Assembly (NCBI GenBank): GCA_903928895.1
Contig: CAIYSR010000117.1
Location: 32,001 to 89,733 of the forward strand
Origin: an uncultured Rhodospirillales bacterium
GTDB lineage: Bacteria > Pseudomonadota > Alphaproteobacteria > Acetobacterales > Acetobacteraceae
Direction of reading: 5' to 3'
DNA length: 57,733 bases
Shown here: positions 51,886-57,733 of the stretch, piece by piece
Position numbering within the stretch: position 1 is the stretch's first letter
How the letters are laid out: each line of letters starts with the position of its first letter
Notes under the pieces: generated by a model
Database searches by the model: none
The model's input: the letters and a program-made list of their open reading frames with translations, nothing else
What the model was told of the DNA's origin: nothing
Made by a program: the position numbers and the translations under genes

Positions 51886-51920
51886 AGGATTTCAAAGAGT
51901 TAAAAAACTTGAACCCGCCA

Positions 51921-51941
51921 GGGTCTAATGTAGGGTCTAAT
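51921..51941 (+). repeat. GGGTCTAAT direct-repeat pair, 12-nt period, 3' of tRNA-Glu(TTC)
   Basis: GGGTCTAAT at 51921-51929 and 51933-51941, starting 36 bases after the tRNA CCA. Spacing matches the arm-type pairs of the island at 27-35 kb, so this looks like the arm sites of a different integrase now absent from view. Confidence 0.5.
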
Positions 51942-52307
51942 ATCGACTCTGGACTCCACGCGCGTCCAGATGCGTCCAGGTCAGCCCGAGCGATCCAAAG
52001 GCGTCATGCTGCGGAGAAGCGTATGCGCTTCCTGACCACCAGTAGACCGCACAAGCCTGCGCTTCTCCGAAACAAGATCGCGACGGGCGCCCGGCGCTGC
52101 CGCAGTTGCGAAGGGTGGTGACGAAAAGCGCGCGCGCGTTCGGTCCAAGCCATCCGACAACCAACCTCCTCAGACAGAATTTCGAGACGACGCATCGCAA
52201 GAGCGAGCCCTGAGCGTGATCCGAGCTGACATGCCATGATGCACAGGGCCAGGTTGTCTGGATCACCGCGGTGCCCCTGTCTGACGCATCCGCTCCGCCA
52301 TCGGCGC
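51942..52307. other. accessory stretch without a convincing gene
   Basis: No frame here has a start, ribosome site and composition that persuade me. A minus-strand reading across 52004-52360 has a locally protein-like piece (LALCIMACQLGSRSGLALAM) and could be the remains of a gene. Confidence 0.4.
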
Positions 52308-52336
52308 TTGCAACGCGCCCACTCGCGCCCTATTTT
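52308..52336 (+). promoter_or_regulatory. promoter candidate for the two-gene unit
   Basis: TTGCAA (52308-52313), a 17-base spacer, then TATTTT (52331-52336). The predicted +1 falls at or within a few bases of the ATG at 52343, suggesting a leaderless transcript; no ribosome site precedes that ATG. Confidence 0.4.
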
Positions 52337-52342
52337 TTCCTC

Positions 52343-52534
52343 ATGCCCGTATCCAACCACCCCGCTTCGGACACCAAGCCCGCCGCCTTCAAGGCTGCCT
52401 CGGTAAAGATTGGCCTGTCCCCGGTGCGCGTCCAGGTGCAGCCGCCGGCGACCTCGCCCAGTCTCGCGCGGCGCCGGGCGCTGGCCAAAGCCATCCGCGG
52501 TGTCACGATGGTGCCCGCCGTAGCCGGTGAGTGA
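52343..52534 (+). CDS. small partner protein of the 52527 gene
   Basis: A 63-residue basic protein. The C-terminal part (GLSPVRVQVQPPATSPSL, then RRRALAKAIRGVTMVPA) is a pattern I have seen directly upstream of homologues of the next gene, so the two are probably a conserved pair. No domain name is known to me. The last eight bases overlap the following gene. GTG at 52271 is a longer alternative start, without support. Confidence 0.55.
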   Translation: MPVSNHPASDTKPAAFKAASVKIGLSPVRVQVQPPATSPSLARRRALAKAIRGVTMVPAVAGE

Positions 52535-53171
52535 AGACGACGGCGCCAGCCCGGCCTACAATCTCGGCGTCTTCATCAACTGCCCGTTCGACCCCGCCTA
52601 CCGCCCGATGTTTGACGCCATCGTCTTCGCGGTGATGGCCTGCGGCCATGTTGCCCGCTCCGCCCTGGAATTCGACGATGCCGGCCGCACCCGCTTCACC
52701 AAGATCACCGACCTGATCGGCCAATGCCGCTTCGGCATCCATGACCTATCCCGCACCGACCTCAGCGCCCCCGGCGGACTGCCGCGCTTCAACATGTCAT
52801 TGGAACTGGGCCTGTTCCTTGGCGCAGTCCATTTCGGCGCCACGCCGCAGGGGCGCAAACAATGCCTGATCCTCGATTCCGAGCGCACTCGCTACCGCGA
52901 CTTCGCCTCCGACCTCGCCGGCCATGACATCAAGGCGCACGGCAACGACCCGGCGCGGACAATCACCGCCGTGCGTGACTTCCTACGCACGGCCAGCGGT
53001 ATGCGCCTGCCCGGCGGGGCGGCCGTGGCAGCCGACCATGGCCGCTTCACCGAAGCCGTCCCAGACATCCTGCGCAGGGCTCGGATCACGCCCGAGGAAA
53101 TGACCTTCGCCGACACCACGACCATGATCTTTGACTGGCTGACCCTGAGAGAGCCACGCGCCGGTGCCTGA
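52527..53171 (+). CDS. VFINCPFD-type protein, possible defence effector/sensor
   Basis: A 214-residue soluble protein, GTG start within the end of its small partner gene. Key blocks: VFINCPFDPAYRPMFDAIVF (15-34), ALEFDDAGRTRFTKI, CRFGIHDLSR and LPRFNMSLELGLFLGA. The Rossmann-like start with an acidic/asparagine-rich loop recalls TIR-like or nucleoside deoxyribosyltransferase-like folds, and the conserved LPRFNM-ELG helix could hold a catalytic Glu. I associate the family with defence islands but know of no settled function. Located in accessory DNA next to a tRNA and a transposase. Confidence 0.6.
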   Translation: MSEDDGASPAYNLGVFINCPFDPAYRPMFDAIVFAVMACGHVARSALEFDDAGRTRFTKITDLIGQCRFGIHDLSRTDLSAPGGLPRFNMSLELGLFLGAVHFGATPQGRKQCLILDSERTRYRDFASDLAGHDIKAHGNDPARTITAVRDFLRTASGMRLPGGAAVAADHGRFTEAVPDILRRARITPEEMTFADTTTMIFDWLTLREPRAGA

Positions 53172-53454
53172 CCGGGCTGCCCCGGCCCTTCAGCGACGCG
53201 CGACCCACGCCCGGCCATCTTGATGCTGCGCTGGACGCCTACCATAACGCGCAGCCAATCCCCCTGGCGTTGAACCCGGCGACCCAGGTACTGATCGCGA
53301 GCAGCGCCAGCGCGAGAGACTGGTGCAGACCGGAGTCCCGTTTCGAGTCTCACAGGCGCTTGCCGAAACCGTGCTGGAAATCCCCGTCCGGACCGTTCCG
53401 AATGATACCGAATTGGACCGCAAGAAAGCCGATGCACCGAAGAGCGGCGGATGA
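53172..53454 (+). pseudogene. decayed gene, frameshifted
   Basis: One frame reads LDAALDAYHNAQPIPLALNP then loses sense; another frame takes over with RERLVQTGVPFRVSQALAET and ends at a TGA at 53452-53454. The two halves look like one protein split by a frameshift near 53300. I do not recognise it. The stop overlaps the ATG of the small ORF at 53451. Confidence 0.35.
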
Positions 53455-53609
53455 CGGAAGAATTATACAGCACCATTTCAATGAATTACGATGCGATCTT
53501 CCGAAAAGAATTTAACCTCGATATTCTGGTAACCAGCGTCCTCGACGAAGGAGTAGAAAACTCTCAATGGCTCGAAATCGTCCCGTTTGAACCCGGATTT
53601 CCCGGATGA
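53451..53609 (+). CDS. 52-residue ORF of unknown function
   Basis: An acidic 52-codon frame beginning MTEELYSTISMNYDAIFRKE, coupled by ATGA to the preceding decayed frame. AT-rich compared with its surroundings, with coding-like composition (Asn, Glu, Ile-rich). No domain recognised; it may be the N-terminal part of a longer lost protein. Confidence 0.35.
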   Translation: MTEELYSTISMNYDAIFRKEFNLDILVTSVLDEGVENSQWLEIVPFEPGFPG

Positions 53610-53685
53610 GCGCGGATTTACTTATACAGGAGTGCCGAATCTGGCATGAATATCAGCGTGTTGTCGTCAACGAAGGCGCGCGCGA

Positions 53686-55034
53686 ATGGAACACCCAGCG
53701 GGCGAATCGGATGATGGGTCTCTGCGGGTCGATTTCGACCGGAGGCTGAAGCTGGAATTCCACGGCAGCCGGATCACCTCCGACGCCGGCTTGCTGGCCT
53801 ACCGGGAACTGGACGACGCGCTCGGCCTCTCCGATCTGGCCGGCGCGGCGCTGTCGGAATGCCGCCGTGGCAAGAACACCCGCCACCTGCTGACCGGCCT
53901 GTTGCGCCAGTCGGTGTTCGGCCGCCTCGCCGGGTATGAAGACGTTAACGACGCCGATCGTCTTGCCCATGATCCCGCGATGCGCGCCGTGGTGGATCGC
54001 ACCGGCCTGGATCGTCAGGCCGCCTCGACCAGCCAGATGGGCCGTTTCGAGACGGGATGGCTGACCAGCGAGGCCAATCTCGCGGCATTGGCCGATCTGT
54101 CCGGCGTCTCGATCGACCGGGTGCATGCGCGCCGCCCGCAAACGACCATCGTGCTGGACATGGACAGCAGCGTCAGTGAGACGCATGGCGCTCAGGAAGG
54201 CAGCGCCTACAATGGGAACTTCGGTTGCAGCTGCTACCACCCGCTGTTCGTGTTCAACCAGTTCGGCGATCTGGAACGGTGTAGCCTTCGCTCCGGCAAC
54301 GCCCACAGCGCCCCCGACTGGCGCGATGTGCTGGAACCGGTGGTGGCGCTTTACCGGGGCAAGATGAAGCGCCGCTACTTCCGCGGCGATGCTGGCTATG
54401 CCAACCCCGGCATCTAGTTCCTCGAAGGCGAGGGCTACAAATACACGATCAGGCTGCCGGCCAACGCGGTCCTGCAAGAGTGCATCGGGTGGTTGCTCAA
54501 GCGTCCGGTGGGACGGCCGCCGCATGATGTCCGCCGCTATTACGCCAGCTTCAGCTACCAGGCGGCGTCATGGACCAGGTCCCGCCGGGTGGTGGCGAAG
54601 GTCGAGCGGCACCCCGGTGAGTTATATCCGCGCGTCGGCTTCATTGTGACCAACATGGCCAGGCCGCCCGAACGGGGACGCTGTTCTACAATCAGCGAGG
54701 CACCGCCGAGCAGCACATCAAAGAAGGCAAGAACGCGATCATCTGGACCCGACTGTCCTGCCGCCGCTTCGACGCGAACGCGGTGCGGTTGCAACTGCAC
54801 GCCCTGGCCTACAGCCCCGCCAACTTCCTCCGCACCCTGACCTTGCCCGAGGCGGTCAGCCATTGGTCGATGACCTCCTTACGGGACCGGTTGGTCAAGA
54901 TCGTCGCGAAGATCGTCATGCACGGGCGATCGATCACGTTTCAGATGGCCGAGGCTATGATCTCGCGCGGCCTATTCCAGCAGATCCTCGACGCCAACGC
55001 GGCGTTGCGTCCGTCGCTACCGGCACGATGTTGA
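53686..55034 (+). pseudogene. IS1380-family transposase, disrupted
   Basis: Near full-length (about 449 codons). The first part (243 codons) has the family's FHGSRITSDAGLLAYREL opening and the DDE-type LDMDSSVSETHG block; a TAG at 54415-54417 interrupts it, the frame then continues (FLEGEGYKYTIRLPANAV), and a one-base loss near 54670 shifts to the frame holding FYNQRGTAEQHIKEGKNAI, the family's later catalytic block. Two lesions make it inactive. I could not place the terminal inverted repeats. Confidence 0.85.
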
Positions 55035-55264
55035 GGGACGGTGGCATGACCGGCCGGGCGGACCATCGACAGGAGGGGTGCGTCCTGGTGTCGGCCGGAA
55101 GCGCGGCAATCGCCTCGGAACCGCGAGCACAGTGCCGGTCACGTGGCAAAAGGCGGGATCACGGGACCGCCGGTATTGATCGCCGCCAGAGCCGAGGTTA
55201 TCGTTCACCCGAGATGCCCGCAGGGGGCGAGCACATGGGAAATGTTGGCCACAGGGAACGGCGC

Positions 55265-57472
55265 ATGATCCGCACCTCATCCGCCCTCGCCCTCGTGGCC
55301 GCCCTCTTGCACGCCGTCCCGCTCGCCGCCGAAACCCCGCCACTGAAACTCGCCGCCCCCTTCTCCGCCACCGGCCCCGCTGCCGCCGGCGGCGTGCCGG
55401 CGCTCAACGCCATCCGCCTCGGGGTCGACGAGGCCAACGCAGCCGGCGACGGCCCGCCGATCCTGCTCGACACCTATGACGACCGCAGCACCGATGACGG
55501 CGCCCGCGAAGCCGCCCGCCAAATCATCGCCGGCGACGCACTCGTCGTCGTCGGCCCCGGCACCACCACCTCCGGCCTTGCCGCCGGACCGGTCTACGGC
55601 GAGGCTGGCCTCGCCGCCATCGTCCCGTACGCCCACGGCGCCGGCGGCTCGACCAGCCCCACCACCTTCCGCCCGGTGTTCAGCAACGCCGACATGGGGG
55701 AGGCGCTCGCCCAGTATCTCCGCCAGGTCCTCGGCGCCGCCCAGGCGGTGGTGATCTACCGCGACAACGGCTACGGCCGCCCGATTGCCGCCGGGTTCGA
55801 GCGGGTCGGCGCACAACTCGGCCTCGCCACCGTGCGGCGTCCCTTCGCCACTCCTGCCGAGGCCGCCGACGCCGCCCGCCAGACCGCACTCGACCCGGCA
55901 CACCCGGCCATCGTGCTCGCCATGATCGACCCCGACGCCGCCCCGGTCGTCACCGCCCTGGCCCGCACGCGGACGAGACCACTCGTCCTCGGCACCAGCG
56001 CGATCGCTACCGACGCGTTCGCCGAAAATTTTGCCCGCGAGCCGGAAACCGCCGCCGATCCGGGCTTCTTCACCGACGGCATCTACGCGGTCTCGCCGCT
56101 GATGCTCGACAGCGCCGGCGCCGAGGCGCTCGGCTTCGCTGGCCGCTACCGTGCCCGCTTCGGCCGCGAGCCGCGCTGGGAGGCGGCGCAAGGCTACGAT
56201 GCGGCCCGCCTGGCGATCGCCGCAATGCGTGCGGCAGCCACAGCGGCGCCCGATCTGGCCGCTCGCCGCTCCGCGGTGCGGACCTGGCTCGCCGGGCGCG
56301 ACAGTCCGGCCCACGCGGTCGCGAGCCTCACCGGGCCGTTGTGGTTCGACCCCGAGCGCGGCCGCCAACAGCCCACGCGAATCGGCCGCTTCCACGGCAC
56401 CCTGTTCGAATCTGCCCCTGTGCAATTGATTCCGGCCGCAAACCCGTCGGCCGCCGAACGTGCCGCCGGCGGCCTCGTCGCCCTCGGTGACGGTCGCTTC
56501 GCGACCCGCCAGCAGGTCGTCGCCACCGGCATCTTCGTCAACGAGATCCCGCGCATCGACATCGCGCAGTCCACCTTCACCGCCGATTTCTATCTCTGGC
56601 TGCGTTTCGCCCGCGGCACCGCTGGCGCGGATCCCACCGAGCTCGATTTCCCCGATCTGCTGCGTGGCAGCTTCGATCCGCGCCGGCCGGCCGCACAGGG
56701 TGACCTCGATGACGGCACCACCTACCGGCTGTGGCGCACGCGCGGTGACTTCAAAAATGATTTCGACCTCCATCGTTACCCGCTGGACCGCCAGGTTTTA
56801 GCGGTGCGCATGTTCAACGCCCGCGCTGCGTCCGACCGGCTGGTCTATGTGCAGGACCGCCGCTCAATCGATCCCAGCCTCGGCGCGCTGCGGACTTCCG
56901 CCGCTCCGACCGAGAGCACCGGAATCGCGCCCGCCGCCTTCCGCAACCTCACCCAATGGGACCCGCTGCGTGCCGAGCAGTTGCGCGACGTGCTGGTGAC
57001 CCGCTCCGCCCTCGGCGACCCGCGGCTGGTCGGCGTCGAGCGGGTGCGCGAGCTTTCCGGCTACCGCGTCGAGATCGAGGTACGCCGCCGAACGCTGGCG
57101 ACGTTGGCGAAAACCTTGCTGCCGCTCGGCATTATGGCGCTGATCATGCTCGCCTCGCTGTGGTTCCCCCACGGACTGGTCAAGGAGAAGATCACGGTTG
57201 CGATTACCGGCGCGCTCTCCGGTGCGGTGCTGCTGGCCTCGGTGAATTCACAGCTGGGCGCCGTCGGCTACACCATGGCAGTGGAATACGTGTTCTACGT
57301 CTTCTTCACCCTCTGCCTGCTTTGCATCGTTGCCGTGCTGGCGGCCGAACAACTCCGCGTCGCCGGACACGCCAGGCGCGCGGTCACGACCGAACACCTG
57401 ACCCGCCTGATTTTCGCCGCCGCCATCCTCGCCACCCTTGCCGCCGCCGCACTGGCCACCACACGCTGGTAA
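55265..57472 (+). CDS. periplasmic-binding-domain / pentameric ligand-gated ion channel fusion
   Basis: A 735-residue protein. ATG at 55265 follows GGGAA by seven bases and begins a signal peptide (1-22). Residues 27-385 form a LivJ/ANF-type binding domain (LKLAAPFSATGPAA, VVGPGTTTSGLA, YRDNGYGRPIAAGF). Residues 417-608 match the extracellular domain of GLIC-type channels: ATGIFVNEIPRIDIAQSTF and the Pro-loop HRYPLDRQVL (503-512). Helices M1 612-634, M2 642-662, M3 670-694, M4 712-732 follow. M2 has E641 at -1', K642 at 0', T644 at 2', T648 at 6', L651 at 9' and V655 at 13', the pattern of cation-selective members. Flanked by an IS1380 remnant and an IS5-type element. Confidence 0.88.
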   Translation: MIRTSSALALVAALLHAVPLAAETPPLKLAAPFSATGPAAAGGVPALNAIRLGVDEANAAGDGPPILLDTYDDRSTDDGAREAARQIIAGDALVVVGPGTTTSGLAAGPVYGEAGLAAIVPYAHGAGGSTSPTTFRPVFSNADMGEALAQYLRQVLGAAQAVVIYRDNGYGRPIAAGFERVGAQLGLATVRRPFATPAEAADAARQTALDPAHPAIVLAMIDPDAAPVVTALARTRTRPLVLGTSAIATDAFAENFAREPETAADPGFFTDGIYAVSPLMLDSAGAEALGFAGRYRARFGREPRWEAAQGYDAARLAIAAMRAAATAAPDLAARRSAVRTWLAGRDSPAHAVASLTGPLWFDPERGRQQPTRIGRFHGTLFESAPVQLIPAANPSAAERAAGGLVALGDGRFATRQQVVATGIFVNEIPRIDIAQSTFTADFYLWLRFARGTAGADPTELDFPDLLRGSFDPRRPAAQGDLDDGTTYRLWRTRGDFKNDFDLHRYPLDRQVLAVRMFNARAASDRLVYVQDRRSIDPSLGALRTSAAPTESTGIAPAAFRNLTQWDPLRAEQLRDVLVTRSALGDPRLVGVERVRELSGYRVEIEVRRRTLATLAKTLLPLGIMALIMLASLWFPHGLVKEKITVAITGALSGAVLLASVNSQLGAVGYTMAVEYVFYVFFTLCLLCIVAVLAAEQLRVAGHARRAVTTEHLTRLIFAAAILATLAAAALATTRW

Positions 57473-57562
57473 CGGAACATGGCTTCGTTTGCGGCACACC
57501 GCGTCGGTGATCATTGCCGGGTGCTGGAAAAAGTCCGATCCGTTTTCATAATATGGGCCTTA

Positions 57563-57733
57563 GTGTCCATCCGGAAACAGCTTGAATCTCTAGAATCACA
57601 TGTGATTCCCTCTCTGTGGAACCGATTCGCAGGAGTGCAACGATGTGGACGACCGAGAACCGTGGCCGCTATGACCGCACCAGGCGGCGCTATCCGAGCG
57701 ATCTGACGGACGAGGAGTGGGGCTTAATCAAGC
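57563..57733 (+). mobile_element. left end of an IS5-type element, cut by the window edge
   Basis: Starts near TGTCCATCCGGAAACAG; the remnant at 26800 is a diverged copy of the same stretch. The leader contains a perfect 16-bp palindrome GAATCACATGTGATTC (57593-57608). The exact terminal inverted repeat cannot be fixed without the other end. Confidence 0.8.
57643..57733 (+). CDS. IS5-family transposase, N-terminal part
   Basis: ATG at 57643 with AGGAG seven bases upstream. The 30 visible residues include RYPSDLTDEEWGLIK, the usual N-terminus of IS5-family transposases with a DUF4096-type domain. It runs off the window in frame, so the copy may be intact. Confidence 0.85.
   Translation, partial: MWTTENRGRYDRTRRRYPSDLTDEEWGLIK

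Noticed and set aside
51697-51903. Open frame through tRNA-Glu(TTC)
   Set aside because: It translates the tRNA and its flanks; the cloverleaf is the real feature.
57593-57608. Palindrome GAATCACATGTGATTC as a chromosomal operator
   Set aside because: It lies inside the IS5-type leader and is better treated as part of the element.
1-57733. CRISPR array, rRNA operon, classic riboswitch
   Set aside because: No regularly spaced repeats of CRISPR type, no rRNA sequence and no recognised riboswitch core were seen.

Overview
The window is GC-rich chromosomal DNA from an alphaproteobacterium. It carries rpsM-rpsK-rpoA-rplQ, an ATP12-type F1 chaperone gene, many short or 4-base gene overlaps, and A/T-only hairpin repeats in an otherwise GC-rich background. 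Acetobacteraceae is my best guess for the family. That is inference from gene style, not a database match.

Layout. (1) 1-8.7 kb: end of an exported alpha/beta hydrolase, a three-gene set (membrane spermidine-synthase-like protein, Tat-type exported isoaspartyl-methyltransferase-like protein, DUF3179 protein), then on the minus strand a secreted unknown, a CpXC protein and a HELGH zinc-peptidase-like protein. (2) 8.8-24.1 kb: a large catabolic and transport region. It has three solute-binding proteins and three permease pairs but only one ABC ATPase gene, plus a metallophosphoesterase, a TIM-barrel sugar isomerase, a GntR regulator with a perfect 16-bp palindrome in the divergent promoter, a cupin and an M20 deacylase. 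(3) 24.1-26.6 kb: an unknown gene behind an AT-rich leader with repeated motifs and a terminator-like hairpin, a DenD-like dehydrogenase, and a 52-residue membrane protein gene with a perfect FNR-type box upstream. (4) 26.8-35.6 kb: fused IS and recombinase debris, then an 8.25-kb integrative element in the 3' end of tRNA-Glu(CTC). The element has 48-bp direct-repeat ends, paired 12-nt-period arm-type repeats near both ends, a tyrosine integrase, an excisionase-like gene and a DUF927 helicase-type gene flanked by GGTTCC/GGAACC 9-nt arrays.

(5) 35.7-51.7 kb: core genome. It holds a PuuE-like allantoinase, an OpgH-like glucosyltransferase, VOC and GST proteins, an operon rarA-rluC-asmA-atp12-acyP-dedA, the ribosomal/rpoA cluster with its own strong promoter, a NIPSNAP protein and two oxidoreductases. 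(6) 51.8-57.7 kb: accessory DNA beginning at tRNA-Glu(TTC). It holds a coupled two-gene unit of a family I associate with bacterial defence loci, decayed ORFs, a broken IS1380 transposase, a striking fusion protein and the start of an IS5-type element.

The most remarkable gene is at 55265-57472. A periplasmic amino-acid-type binding domain is fused to a complete pentameric ligand-gated ion channel module, with a Pro-loop motif, four membrane helices and an M2 helix carrying Glu -1', Lys 0', Thr 2' and Leu 9'. It lies between two transposable elements. Second in interest are the two-gene unit at 52343-53171 and the well-delimited tRNA-Glu island.
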